From UBA1181 sp963619325 (GTDB lineage Bacteria; Bacteroidota; Bacteroidia; Bacteroidales; Paludibacteraceae), in contig CAVEVQ010000007.1 of NCBI GenBank assembly GCA_963619325.1, positions 1-64,000 on the forward strand: 64,000 nucleotides of DNA, given 5' to 3'. The translations under genes were made by a program, and so were the position numbers. The notes under the pieces were generated by a model. The model searched no databases, had not been told where the DNA came from, and saw only the letters and a list, made by a program, of their open reading frames with translations. Below, one piece after another: positions 18,443-27,529 of the stretch (position 1 is its first letter; every line of letters begins with the position of its first letter).

Positions 18443-20071
18443 TTACTCTCTTTTTCTATGTAGAGCATTATCATAACTTGTCTTAGACAGAAGCAACTCT
18501 ACCGCTTTTGTATAGATATCATTCTCCGTATTCATAATCTGGTAATACTCATTTGAACTCCAAATGTCTCTCGCTATATTCGCCTTTACCTGCTTTCTAA
18601 TCAAATTCTTACTCTGATTAAACTGCAAAGTATCAAACTTAACATTCTCTTTCTCTCCATTTTTTACGATATCATACAAATCTTCATCCGTCAAGAAAAA
18701 TGTATTATTGTATTTTTCAAAAGACTCCTTCTTTTTCTCATCTGATAACTTTTGAGTTGGATACAAAGCCTCTAAATCTTTCCTGTTTTTCTCAAGATAG
18801 TCAAGAATAAAACGATTAATCACACCTTTTGCAACTAAATCTCTATGGTATTTCGTATACTTTGTAGTGTCTAACGGAACAAAAAGGTCTGGCATAATAC
18901 CACCACCTCCATAAATCGGACGTTTCAGTTCAAGCGTATAATATTTAAGCGAATCAGGGAAAGATATACTGTCCTCATGCATCAGCTCGCCATGGTTATA
19001 GCGTTCTATCAGATCATTACGATAGTTCTTTATATTCTCTTTATACGGACGTTGAATACAACGACCTGAAGGAGTGTAATAACGAGCCGTTGTCAAACGA
19101 ATCTGAGAACCATCTGGCAGATCCATCATCTTCTGTACCAAACCCTTTCCAAATGTACGTCTTCCCACTACAACTCCTCTATCCCAATCTTGGATTGCAC
19201 CAGAAACGATTTCACTCGCAGATGCCGACCCCTCATCAACTAGAACAACCACCTTTCCGTCAAAAACTTTATTTTTACCAGACGCAGAATAATTTTCGCG
19301 AGGCTGAGCATTTCCCTCTTGATACACTATTAATTTCCCGTCTTTCAAGAAATTATCAACAATACCAATCGCAGCAGACATATACCCTCCGCCATTATCC
19401 TGCAAGTCTATAATCAAATTTTGCATCTTCTGCTTCTTCAACTTTCCGAGAGCATCATCAAACTCCTTCAAAGTAGTACTTGAGAAACGATCTATCTTGA
19501 TATACCCTGTGTTCTTGTTGACCATATAAGAGGCATCTACACTATACAGAGGAATTTTATCACGCGTAATACGAAACTCTATCAAATCAGACACTCCACG
19601 ACGTAAAACTTTCAGAGAAACAATGGAACCTTTCGGTCCTCTGATACGCTTTTGAATGTCTATATTTTGCATTTTCACACCTGCAATCGTCGTGTCGTCA
19701 ACATAGATAATACGGTCTCCCGCCATAATACCTACCTTTTCCGACGGACCACCAGAGATAGTCTGAACCACTAACAATGTATCTTCCACCATTTGAAAAA
19801 CAACTCCGATTCCATCAAAGCTACCCTCAAGCGGCTCACTTTCTCTTTTCAAATTCTCTTTTGATATATATGAAGAGTGGGGATCTAAATTAGAGAGCAT
19901 TCCCTTTATAGCACACTCAGCCAATTCTCCCGTATCTGTAGAATCTACATAATAGTGTTTAATCAGATAAGTGACAAAACCCAACTTCTGTATATTCTCA
20001 TCCGAAAACTGAGCAAAGCACAACAATGGCATAATCAAAGACAACCCCAAAACACTCGAACGTTTCACCAT
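18443..20071 (-). CDS. C-terminal processing peptidase (S41 family)
   Basis: A 542-aa periplasmic serine protease. A signal peptide (about 1-20, ending CFA) is followed by an N-terminal helical region, a PDZ domain (about 85-165, GSFDGIGVVFQ) and the S41 core. The catalytic serine lies in GSASASE (282-286) and the general-base lysine in GRRTFGKG (Lys309), so the dyad is intact. The C-terminal 200 residues are lysine-rich and helical. Proteins of this kind trim or degrade envelope proteins; the substrate is unknown. It is the first gene of the ctp-nudC-acetyltransferase-panB operon, with a TATTTTTG promoter element just upstream. Confidence 0.92.
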   Translation of the reverse strand: MVKRSSVLGLSLIMPLLCFAQFSDENIQKLGFVTYLIKHYYVDSTDTGELAECAIKGMLSNLDPHSSYISKENLKRESEPLEGSFDGIGVVFQMVEDTLLVVQTISGGPSEKVGIMAGDRIIYVDDTTIAGVKMQNIDIQKRIRGPKGSIVSLKVLRRGVSDLIEFRITRDKIPLYSVDASYMVNKNTGYIKIDRFSSTTLKEFDDALGKLKKQKMQNLIIDLQDNGGGYMSAAIGIVDNFLKDGKLIVYQEGNAQPRENYSASGKNKVFDGKVVVLVDEGSASASEIVSGAIQDWDRGVVVGRRTFGKGLVQKMMDLPDGSQIRLTTARYYTPSGRCIQRPYKENIKNYRNDLIERYNHGELMHEDSISFPDSLKYYTLELKRPIYGGGGIMPDLFVPLDTTKYTKYHRDLVAKGVINRFILDYLEKNRKDLEALYPTQKLSDEKKKESFEKYNNTFFLTDEDLYDIVKNGEKENVKFDTLQFNQSKNLIRKQVKANIARDIWSSNEYYQIMNTENDIYTKAVELLLSKTSYDNALHRKRE

Positions 20072-20093
20072 ACTTCTTTATTTAAATTATGCG

Positions 20094-20101
20094 CAAAAAT
20101 A
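20094..20101 (-). promoter_or_regulatory. Predicted -7 element of the ctp operon
   Basis: The minus strand reads TATTTTTG (exact TANNTTTG). The transcription start would be near 20087 with a leader of only about 16 nt. Confidence 0.5.
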
Positions 20102-20175
20102 AAAATTATTGGTGGAAACAGATTGTTTTGAAACACAAAAAGGGAAAAGCATTTTATTATTCTTAAACTAAGCAA

Positions 20176-20204
20176 AAAAAGCAGCCTCCTAATAAGGAGG
20201 CTGC
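20176..20204 (-). terminator. Terminator of asnA
   Basis: A perfect 10-bp stem GCAGCCTCCT/AGGAGGCTGC (20181-20190 with 20195-20204) is followed, on the minus strand, by a run of seven T. It lies 24 bp after the asnA stop codon. Confidence 0.9.
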
Positions 20205-20227
20205 TTCATTTATCATTTTTCCTAAAA

Positions 20228-21265
20228 TCAAATCAAAGGAATGTTATTCTCAGCACAGGTCTTACGCATGTCTTCAGGCCAAATGCTAGCTTGAATTTCT
20301 CCGACATGAGCTTTTCTCAAGAAAAACATACACAAACGGGATTGTCCGATTCCACCACCTATCGACAACGGCAAGGAACCCTCCAAAAGACGCTTGTGGA
20401 AATAAAGATTCTTTCGATCCTCACAACCACACATCTCCAACTGACGAAGCAAAGCAGTCTTATCAACACGGATTCCCATTGAGGATAATTCCATTCCTTG
20501 TTGCAAAACTTCATTCCAAACGAAGATGTCTCCGTTCAGTCCAGGAAGACCGTTCACGCCAGGAGTCGTCCAATCATCATAGTCAGGAGCGCGACCATCG
20601 TGCTTCTTTCCATCTCCTAAAGGCGCACCTACACCAATAATAAAGACGGCACCATACTTCTTTGCAATTTCATTCTCTCTCTCCTTCGGAGTCAAGTCTG
20701 GATACAACTGTCTCAACTCTTCTGAGTGTATAAAATGAATCTCCTTAGGCAACATAGGTTTAATCTGAGGGTAAGACTCATAAACGACATACTCAGTAGC
20801 CACCATAACAGCATAGATACGAGAAACAACATCCTTCAAGAAATCTATCGTACGATCCGCCGCAGTTATAGTTCGCTCCCAGTCCCATTGATCAACATAG
20901 AGAGAGTGTAAATTTCCTAAATCCTCATCAGAACGGATGGCGTTCATATCCGTATACAAACCAAAACCAGGCTCAATATTATATTCTGCGAGCATCAAAC
21001 GCTTCCACTTAGCGAGAGAGTGAACCACCTCCGCTTTTTGATCGCCTAAATCCTTGATTGGGAAAGTAACCGCACGCTCAACACCATTCAAGTCATCATT
21101 TATTCCTTGACCCTTCAGTACGAACAATGGCGCAGTAACACGGCGCAATCTTAACTCGGCCGACAAACTTCCTTGGAAAAAGTCCTTTACTTTCTTAATT
21201 CCAAGTTCTGTCTCACGGGCATCCAGCAACGGCTTGTACCCTTTTGGAATCTTTAAATAACTCAT
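20228..21265 (-). CDS. asnA: Aspartate-ammonia ligase
   Basis: Ammonia-dependent asparagine synthetase of the class II aminoacyl-tRNA-synthetase fold: aspartate + ATP + NH3 gives asparagine + AMP + PPi. The 345-aa protein has the expected length. Conserved stretches include LRLRRVTAPLFV, DQWDWE, GAPLGDGKKHDGRAPDYDDW and the C-terminal SIGGGIGQSRLCM motif-3-like segment. It is monocistronic, with an exact promoter element about 100 bp upstream and a strong terminator downstream. Confidence 0.96.
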   Translation of the reverse strand: MSYLKIPKGYKPLLDARETELGIKKVKDFFQGSLSAELRLRRVTAPLFVLKGQGINDDLNGVERAVTFPIKDLGDQKAEVVHSLAKWKRLMLAEYNIEPGFGLYTDMNAIRSDEDLGNLHSLYVDQWDWERTITAADRTIDFLKDVVSRIYAVMVATEYVVYESYPQIKPMLPKEIHFIHSEELRQLYPDLTPKERENEIAKKYGAVFIIGVGAPLGDGKKHDGRAPDYDDWTTPGVNGLPGLNGDIFVWNEVLQQGMELSSMGIRVDKTALLRQLEMCGCEDRKNLYFHKRLLEGSLPLSIGGGIGQSRLCMFFLRKAHVGEIQASIWPEDMRKTCAENNIPLI

Positions 21266-21724
21266 AATCGTCGTTTTTATATCGTTTATTTTTCGTCTTT
21301 TATTTTTTTCTTGTTAGCAAATCAAAATAAAGCCCAACACCTTCTTTTAATTTACTTTCGCAAAGATAGGTTTTTTATTTATCCAAATAACATTTTGACA
21401 TTATTTTTTTCAATTCTCAAACAAAAAGTTTTCTTTATCATTAAAAACATAAAACAACTGAAAGAAATCTGACAATTTCAAATGTTTTTTCCCTTTAATC
21501 GCTCAATTTTTTGTCAGTTTGACTTACATATCGTCTACAATGTGTCAAATCATCAAATTCTTAATAATCTTAAAAAACTTGCTTCTTTGACAGAAAACTA
21601 ATTACTTTGCAAAAGTTTTCACGGAATATAGTCAACATTGCAGTGAAAATATTCCTAAATGAAAAAGGAAATTTAGAAATAAAGATATAACAAGGAAATT
21701 TAGAAATAAAGATATAACAAGGAA
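21266..21724. other. 459-bp intergenic region
   Basis: No gene is seen. On the minus strand, TATCTTTG (21361-21368) is the likely asnA promoter element. On the plus strand, TTACTTTG (21602-21609) is a one-mismatch TANNTTTG about 115 bp before the outer-membrane protein start. A 27-bp tandem repeat occupies 21665-21726. The remainder is very A/T-rich. Confidence 0.5.
21361..21368 (-). promoter_or_regulatory. Predicted -7 element of asnA
   Basis: CAAAGATA on the plus strand reads TATCTTTG on the minus strand, an exact TANNTTTG match. It predicts a leader of about 89 nt to the asnA ATG at 21265. Confidence 0.5.
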
Positions 21725-21726
21725 AT
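21665..21726 (+). repeat. 27-bp tandem repeat ending at the start codon of an OMP gene
   Basis: Two perfect copies (21665-21691 and 21692-21718) are followed by the first 8 bases of a third (AAGGAAAT), which runs directly into the ATG at 21725. Each copy contains the purine-rich AAGGAAAT segment, so the translation-initiation context exists in triplicate. Confidence 0.95.
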
Positions 21727-22468
21727 GATGAAAAAATTTTTCTTAGCAGTAGCGATTCTTGCAGCGAGTGTATCTTCAAGTTTTGCTGAGAGTTTTGAAA
21801 ACTCTTTTGGTGTGAGAATCTTTGGAGGTTTCGGAAGCAGTTATTCTTCCATAGTTAACACAGATGGCAAAGACCTATTTAAGATGGATTCTAAGCCACA
21901 AATCGGACTTTCATTGGATAGTCGTTGGTATGTCGCCAAAGGCAATGTGTTGGGACTTGCCATCAATGCCCGTTGGTTGGATTTTTCATTCAACAAATCC
22001 AAACTTGATAAAATTGAACTTGGAGCTTTTTCTAACAGACTCGAAGGTCTAAATATTTCTACGAATGATATGCTATCATACAATGACGTTAACGAGTTTA
22101 GCATAGAAGCCCTCAACGCTGGATTGATTGGAACAATAGCATTCAACGACCATTGGGCAATAGACGTTTACTACAATCTCGGTGCCAGCGCCCTTATCCA
22201 AGTGTTTGATGATGAAGATAACGACGACGAGTTTGACGACGATGACGATGATGATGACAAAGATTACTATTCCTTTGGTTTAAACCACAAGATTGGCGCA
22301 TCTCTTCACGTCGGATTCTTCCAAGTAGGTTGTGAAGCCAAGTTAGGAAGACTAAGCTTGCAAGATTGGGGATTGGACGACGTCGAAAAGGCCACCATCA
22401 AAGACGTAATGAAAGCAGACAAGACCAAAGTGGGTTGCGCAAGAATATTTGTCGGATTCTTATTTTAA
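21725..22468 (+). CDS. Outer-membrane beta-barrel protein with Asp-rich loop
   Basis: A 247-aa protein with a cleavable signal peptide (about 1-21, ending SFA) and alternating amphipathic strands ending in aromatic residues (VGCARIFVGFLF at the C-terminus), typical of a small OmpW/PorT-type outer-membrane barrel. Residues 162-180 form an extreme acidic loop, with 15 Asp/Glu in 19 positions. The specific function is unknown; the loop suggests divalent-cation binding. ATG 21725 and ATG 21728 are both possible starts. It is monocistronic, with a strong terminator. Confidence 0.72.
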   Translation: MMKKFFLAVAILAASVSSSFAESFENSFGVRIFGGFGSSYSSIVNTDGKDLFKMDSKPQIGLSLDSRWYVAKGNVLGLAINARWLDFSFNKSKLDKIELGAFSNRLEGLNISTNDMLSYNDVNEFSIEALNAGLIGTIAFNDHWAIDVYYNLGASALIQVFDDEDNDDEFDDDDDDDDKDYYSFGLNHKIGASLHVGFFQVGCEAKLGRLSLQDWGLDDVEKATIKDVMKADKTKVGCARIFVGFLF

Positions 22469-22517
22469 GCAAGAGGAACTGTCTAAGTTCTACATAAATT
22501 GACACGAAAACGGATAG

Positions 22518-22554
22518 AGGAGTGTGCTTGACAAAGGCATACTCCTAATTTTTT
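22518..22554 (+). terminator. Rho-independent terminator
   Basis: A 10-bp stem with one G-T pair (22518-22527 with 22537-22546, AGGAGTGTGC/GCATACTCCT) is followed by AATTTTTT. Confidence 0.85.
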
Positions 22555-22556
22555 CT

Positions 22557-22564
22557 TACATTTG
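22557..22564 (+). promoter_or_regulatory. Predicted -7 element of the first NSS transporter
   Basis: TACATTTG is an exact TANNTTTG match 20 bp before the ATG at 22584. The nearest upstream TTG (22528-22530) is 26 bp away, longer than usual. Confidence 0.45.
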
Positions 22565-22583
22565 CGCTTTCAAAAATACAGAC

Positions 22584-23945
22584 ATGGAAAATTTTGATAG
22601 AGGGAATTTTGGAAGTAAATTGGGGCTTATCCTCGCAACAGCGGGGGGGGCAGTCGGATTAGGCAATGTTTGGCGCTTTCCATACATGGCAGGGGAAAAC
22701 GGAGGAGCGGCGTTTATCTTGGTATATTTCGGATGCGTCCTGATTTTAGGACTTCCCTGTATGATTTCAGAGTTCATCATCGGCAGACGAGGGGCTTCTA
22801 ACACAGCAAGGGCTTACACAAAAATGGCAAATGGAAGACCTTGGAAATACATCGGATTTCTCAGCGTTCTCACGGGTTACCTTATTACCTGCTACTACGC
22901 CGTTGTCTCTGGTTGGTGTTTGGAATATGTTTATGCCTCCATCACACGCCGCATCAACGGCAACTCTCAAGCAATAGCACAATATTTCTCAGATTTTTCA
23001 GAAGACCCTATTCGTCCCGTCTTTTGGACAGTCGCAATTCTCCTATTCACCCATTTTGTCATCATTCGAGGCGTAAAAGGGGGAATTGAAAAAGCATCAA
23101 AAATCATGATGCCAACCCTGTTCATACTCCTTATCATCATAGTAGTAGCCTCGTGTATGCTTCCGAATGCGTGGAAGGGAGTTGAATTTCTTTTCAAACC
23201 AGATTTTAGCAAATGCGATGGGGACGTATTCTTAGGAGCCTTAGGTCAATCGTTCTACTCGTTGAGTATTGGTATGGGTTGCGCCTGCACCTACGCTTCC
23301 TACTTCAATAAAGACACCAACCTTGGAAAATCAGCACTTCAAATCGGTGTCATAGACACCGCGGTTGCTATACTTGCTGGGTTGATGATCTTCCCCGCGG
23401 CGTTCTCTGTCGGCACATCACCAGACAGCGGTCCTTCGCTCATCTTTATCACTTTGCCCAATGTCTTTGTTCAAGCATTCGCCTCTTTCCCGACAATAGG
23501 TTGGGTTATCTCCATCATTTTCTACATTTTACTCACTTTAGCTGCTCTCACCTCTCTTATCTCACTTCATGAAGTAAGCACAGCCTTCTTCTACGAAGAG
23601 ATGAATGTCAGCAGAAAAAAAGGTGCAATAATAATCACTGTTACATGTTCCATCATTGGAGCATTTTGTTCCCTATCGTTAGGTGCAACAGACGTGCTAT
23701 CTTTTGGCGGAAAAAGTCTCTTCGATTGGTTTGACTTTATCACAGGTCAAATATTCCTACCTATTGCAGGATTCTTCACATGTATTTTCTTAGGTTGGTT
23801 TATTCCTAAAAAAATTATACAAAGTGAATTTACTAATAAAGGAACGATCAAGGGAAATATTTTCATGATTTACCTATTCTTGATTCGCTTTGTATGCCCC
23901 ATATTCATACTCTTGATATTTTTAAAACAATTGAATTTATTCTAA
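22584..23945 (+). CDS. Sodium-dependent transporter, NSS (SNF) family, first copy
   Basis: A LeuT-fold Na+:solute symporter of 453 aa. TM1 carries ATAGGAVGLGNVWRFPY, which corresponds to the sodium- and substrate-binding unwound segment of LeuT. Eleven to twelve hydrophobic segments follow (including YYAVVSGWCLEY, FSLSIGMGCACTYASYF and the TM8 region AALTSLISLHEV). I start it at ATG 22584 rather than an upstream TTG that lies before the promoter element. Codons 20-23 contain an uninterrupted run of eight G (22643-22650). The substrate is likely an amino acid or related amine, not determinable here. A close paralogue follows after 12 bp. Confidence 0.9.
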   Translation: MENFDRGNFGSKLGLILATAGGAVGLGNVWRFPYMAGENGGAAFILVYFGCVLILGLPCMISEFIIGRRGASNTARAYTKMANGRPWKYIGFLSVLTGYLITCYYAVVSGWCLEYVYASITRRINGNSQAIAQYFSDFSEDPIRPVFWTVAILLFTHFVIIRGVKGGIEKASKIMMPTLFILLIIIVVASCMLPNAWKGVEFLFKPDFSKCDGDVFLGALGQSFYSLSIGMGCACTYASYFNKDTNLGKSALQIGVIDTAVAILAGLMIFPAAFSVGTSPDSGPSLIFITLPNVFVQAFASFPTIGWVISIIFYILLTLAALTSLISLHEVSTAFFYEEMNVSRKKGAIIITVTCSIIGAFCSLSLGATDVLSFGGKSLFDWFDFITGQIFLPIAGFFTCIFLGWFIPKKIIQSEFTNKGTIKGNIFMIYLFLIRFVCPIFILLIFLKQLNLF

Positions 23946-23957
23946 CAAAATACAGCT

Positions 23958-25313
23958 ATGGAAGACAGAGGGGGTTTTAAAAGCAAGATTGGAATCATTT
24001 TAGCAACCGCTGGATCTGCGGTTGGATTAGGAAATATATGGAGGTTTCCATATATGACAGGACAGAACGGAGGAGCGGCTTTCGTCCTTGTCTATTTATT
24101 ATGTATTCTTCTTTTAGGGCTACCCGGAATGGTCAGCGAATTTATCGTCGGGAGACACTCGGCGTCCAATGCCGCCAAAGCCTACAAGTCTCTATCAAAT
24201 GGCAAACCTTGGAAATTGATTGGCTACGTTGGCATATTCACCTCTATGATTATCCTTGGATTCTACGCAGTCGTGGCAGGTTGGTGCTTGCAGTACCTCT
24301 ATGCAAGCATTATTGGTGAGATTCAGGGAGACGCCAATTTTGTACAAAACTATTTTCAAAATTTCTCGTCAAGTATTTTTCTTCCAATCGTATGGGCTTT
24401 GGTGTTCATCTTACTTACGCACATCGTCATTGTTAAAGGTATTCAAAATGGAATAGAAAAGGCCTCTAAAGTAATGATGCCTATTCTATTCCTTCTCCTC
24501 ATTATCATCGTTATAGCATCTTGTTCTCTTCCTGGATCTATCAAAGGAATTGTGTTTTTACTTAAACCTGATTTCTCAAAAGTCACCCAAAACGTTTTCT
24601 TGGATGCATTAGGACAAGCGTTTTTCTCTCTTAGTTTAGGCACGGCCTGTCTTTGCACCTACGCTTCCTACTTCAGTAAAAAAACAGATTTATTTAAATC
24701 AGCTTCTCAAATTGCTGCTATAGACACAATTATCGCCATCTTAGCGGGCTTAATGATATTCCCGGCTGCTTTCTCTGTCGGAATTGAACCTGATAGCGGA
24801 GCATCACTAATTTTCATTACACTACCTAATGTCTTCCAACAAGCATTTCAAAACATTCCTACAATAGGATACATCATTTCCATTCTATTTTATTCTTTGT
24901 TAGTACTGGCAGCACTCACCTCCACAATTTCTATGCACGAAATTGCAACTGCATTCTTCCACGAAGAATTTCAAAAATCAAGAAGAAACAGCGCATGGAT
25001 TACAACCATTGTTTGTTGCGCAATTGCCATTCTATGTGCATTGTCATGCGGCGCAGTTCCACAATTATCGCTTTTGGGGAAATCATTTCTTGACTGTTGC
25101 GATTTTCTCACTGCCAAGATTTTACTGCCAATGGGATCTTTTTTCACTTGCCTGCTATTGGGATGGTATGTACCTAAAAATTTGGTGAAAAATGAGTTTA
25201 CTAACGATGGGACAACGAAGACGAAATTATTCAATATCTATCTGTTTATGATTCGTTTCATTTCCCCTATCTGCATCTTGAGCATATTTCTACACGAATT
25301 AGGATTATTCTAA
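23958..25313 (+). CDS. Sodium-dependent transporter, NSS (SNF) family, second copy
   Basis: A 451-aa paralogue of the preceding transporter, with the same TM1 motif (ATAGSAVGLGNIWRFPY), the same arrangement of about 11-12 membrane segments and a similar C-terminal FTNDGTTKTKLFNIYLF segment. The two proteins match throughout but differ at many positions, so this is an old duplication rather than an assembly artefact. It lies 12 bp downstream and is surely cotranscribed. Its TM1 codes Gly-Ser-Ala with mixed codons and lacks the G8 tract of the first copy. It converges with the ABC permease gene across only 11 bp. Confidence 0.9.
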   Translation: MEDRGGFKSKIGIILATAGSAVGLGNIWRFPYMTGQNGGAAFVLVYLLCILLLGLPGMVSEFIVGRHSASNAAKAYKSLSNGKPWKLIGYVGIFTSMIILGFYAVVAGWCLQYLYASIIGEIQGDANFVQNYFQNFSSSIFLPIVWALVFILLTHIVIVKGIQNGIEKASKVMMPILFLLLIIIVIASCSLPGSIKGIVFLLKPDFSKVTQNVFLDALGQAFFSLSLGTACLCTYASYFSKKTDLFKSASQIAAIDTIIAILAGLMIFPAAFSVGIEPDSGASLIFITLPNVFQQAFQNIPTIGYIISILFYSLLVLAALTSTISMHEIATAFFHEEFQKSRRNSAWITTIVCCAIAILCALSCGAVPQLSLLGKSFLDCCDFLTAKILLPMGSFFTCLLLGWYVPKNLVKNEFTNDGTTKTKLFNIYLFMIRFISPICILSIFLHELGLF

Positions 25314-25324
25314 ACCACAAGTCA

Positions 25325-26359
25325 TTATGTACGCTTCAAATATACCACCCATAACACGACTGGGACACCTAACAATGCTGTTATTGCATTTATAGGAATG
25401 ACATAACCATTGTTAGGCAACTGCGAGAGAATATCACTTAACAACATCACGCATCCACCCAATAAAAACGTGCATGGCATAACTCGACGATGGATTGACG
25501 TCTGAACCAACAATCTTGCCACATGAGGTACAGCCAAACCGACAAAACCTATCGGACCAGCAAACGCCGTTGCTCCACCTGTCAACAATACAGTTACGAT
25601 GATAACAATAATGCGGACTCGCCTCACATCAACACCAACTCCTTTAGCAAAATCTTCTCCTACCAACAAAGCATCCAATGGTTTTAGCAGTTGTAACATT
25701 AGCAACAAGGCAACTGCTACCAACATTGACATCACAATCAACTGCTTCCATCCTATCAAGGATAAACTTCCAAACGTCCAGTTCAAAAAAAACTTTACAG
25801 ACTCAGGGTCCGACAAATTCTGTAGAATAGTGATAACAGCGCCTGCAACTGAACCTAATAACATACCCACAATCAACAACGAGATTGACTCCTTTAATCG
25901 AAATGAAGCAAACAAAATCAACATAAAAAGTAAAACTGCACCACCCAAAGCAAATATTGCACTCCCCCACTGAACGATAATGCTACTCATCGATATCCCT
26001 ATAATCGGAACCAACAACATAAAAATAGCAACACCCAAAGACGCCCCTGAACTAACGCCCAAAACATAGGGACCCGCCAGAGGATTTCTAAAAAAAGTTT
26101 GCATTAACAAACCAGAAACCGACAAGGAAAAGCCAACAAGAATTGCCCCTATCGCTTTGGGAATCCTTATTTCAAAAAAAATGGTATGTGCAACTGAATT
26201 TTCACTTTCAAGTCCTTTTAGGAATTCTGAAAATGAAATACTTACACTACCAAACAATATGTCGACGAAAAATAGAATTATCATTAAAACAGACATAAAA
26301 ACGCAAATAATCCCCGTTTTATTTACATTCCATTGATTTTGTTTAAACAAAAAACTCAT
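25325..26359 (-). CDS. FecCD/BtuC-type ABC transporter permease
   Basis: A membrane permease of the iron-siderophore/cobalamin importer family with about ten hydrophobic segments. Family hallmarks are RIPKAIGAILVGFSLSVSGLLMQTFFRNPLAGPYVLGVSSGASLG (split over residues about 40-90) and GPIGFVGLAVPHVARLL near the C-terminus. ATG 26359 (MSFLFKQNQ) fits the family better than ATG 26374. It follows the binding-protein gene by about 23 bp. The expected third gene, the ATPase, is absent: the next gene downstream is a convergent transporter. Confidence 0.9.
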   Translation of the reverse strand: MSFLFKQNQWNVNKTGIICVFMSVLMIILFFVDILFGSVSISFSEFLKGLESENSVAHTIFFEIRIPKAIGAILVGFSLSVSGLLMQTFFRNPLAGPYVLGVSSGASLGVAIFMLLVPIIGISMSSIIVQWGSAIFALGGAVLLFMLILFASFRLKESISLLIVGMLLGSVAGAVITILQNLSDPESVKFFLNWTFGSLSLIGWKQLIVMSMLVAVALLLMLQLLKPLDALLVGEDFAKGVGVDVRRVRIIVIIVTVLLTGGATAFAGPIGFVGLAVPHVARLLVQTSIHRRVMPCTFLLGGCVMLLSDILSQLPNNGYVIPINAITALLGVPVVLWVVYLKRT

Positions 26360-26382
26360 AAAACGCCAACACATTCAAAAAA

Positions 26383-27513
26383 TCACTTCAATCTTTTCAC
26401 ATAACGAGTCTCAAAATCACTATGATGAAGAACCGCAACTATATCTTCCAAAAGCCAATCAGGATGGGCAACAGCCTCTTCATAAAAATCACTAATTTCA
26501 GCAGGTGCAGAACGACGCACCGAACGTTTATTGAAATTATAAATTTCCCCATTCTTATAAGACTTAAGGATAGACAAACGCGGATCCAATGCGCGACAAC
26601 TATTCTCTTGACAATTCATCCAAACATCAACGTCTTTCATAGTCTTAAGCACCCATTCCAACCCACAAGTTACAGTACCAACCATAGTATCCGACAAAAC
26701 ATATGTGGCATTCGCATCTTCGTATAAAGCCGACATATAGCCCTTTCCTCCCGTAAGGTACCATGTATCTCCAAAGCACCCTCCCGCAAATACAGTAGGA
26801 CTATACGACAATTTTGACGCCTTTATCTTAATATCATTATAATTTTTCTCTATCTCATTAAAAATTGAATCGGCAACAACGTACTTGTCAAAAAAAAGAG
26901 AAAAAAACTTCAACCACTCTGCCCTCCCTAGTGCAGTCGTCTCCCTCCATTCCGCACATACAATAGTCGAACAGACATCAACATTTGGTTTTTCCCTTAA
27001 ATCAGACAAAAAGAGCAACTCCGGAGCAGCTGTCAACAGACGTTCTACATCCACCTGCATTGAATTGCCTAACTCAACAATCTTTCCCGATTTCACCCAA
27101 TCATACACAGTATCAGAGTAAATGTATTCCGCATTACAAATAGCGCAAAGAGAAGGTAACACCCCCAGTAGACGATAAAATTCCAAATGAGTCGTACTAT
27201 TGGAAGCAAACCGTTTGAGTGGTATTTCTATCACAATAGAAGAATCTTTTATAACGTGTTTCATCGAGTCTGCCCAACACTGTCTAACCAAATAAAAAAA
27301 CTGGTCTTCATGTTTTTCATCGTCCGTGAAAACATTCAATCTATATCCCCATGGACAACTGTCCACAGAAAACTTTTCCGCATATTTTAATTCTAACTGG
27401 GTTGCACATGAATCAACCAATAGACCTTTCTCGCCTTTATTTTTCGGAGCAATATCTACTGCACACGAAACCAATGAAAAGAAACCTATAACGACAATAC
27501 AAAATCTTACCAT
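26383..27513 (-). CDS. ABC transporter substrate-binding lipoprotein (iron/cobalamin type)
   Basis: A 376-aa predicted lipoprotein with lipobox LVSC (Cys17). The mature protein has the two-lobed organisation of the BtuF/FhuD/TroA-like family: a first lobe with LGVLPSLCAICNAEYIY and ELGNSMQVDVERLLTAAPELLFLSD, a long helix (about 205-235), and a second lobe with FAGGCFGDTWYLTGGKGYMSALYEDANATYVL. The C-terminus ends HPDWLLEDIVAVLHHSDF, common in Bacteroidetes members. It presumably delivers a metal chelate or corrinoid to the adjacent permease. The ligand is unknown. Confidence 0.87.
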   Translation of the reverse strand: MVRFCIVVIGFFSLVSCAVDIAPKNKGEKGLLVDSCATQLELKYAEKFSVDSCPWGYRLNVFTDDEKHEDQFFYLVRQCWADSMKHVIKDSSIVIEIPLKRFASNSTTHLEFYRLLGVLPSLCAICNAEYIYSDTVYDWVKSGKIVELGNSMQVDVERLLTAAPELLFLSDLREKPNVDVCSTIVCAEWRETTALGRAEWLKFFSLFFDKYVVADSIFNEIEKNYNDIKIKASKLSYSPTVFAGGCFGDTWYLTGGKGYMSALYEDANATYVLSDTMVGTVTCGLEWVLKTMKDVDVWMNCQENSCRALDPRLSILKSYKNGEIYNFNKRSVRRSAPAEISDFYEEAVAHPDWLLEDIVAVLHHSDFETRYVKRLK

Positions 27514-27529
27514 GCGACGAAGTTTGTTG

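Noticed and set aside
22584..25313. Assembly duplication of the two NSS transporters
   Set aside because: The proteins differ at many positions and the DNA is clearly diverged, so this is an ancient tandem duplication.
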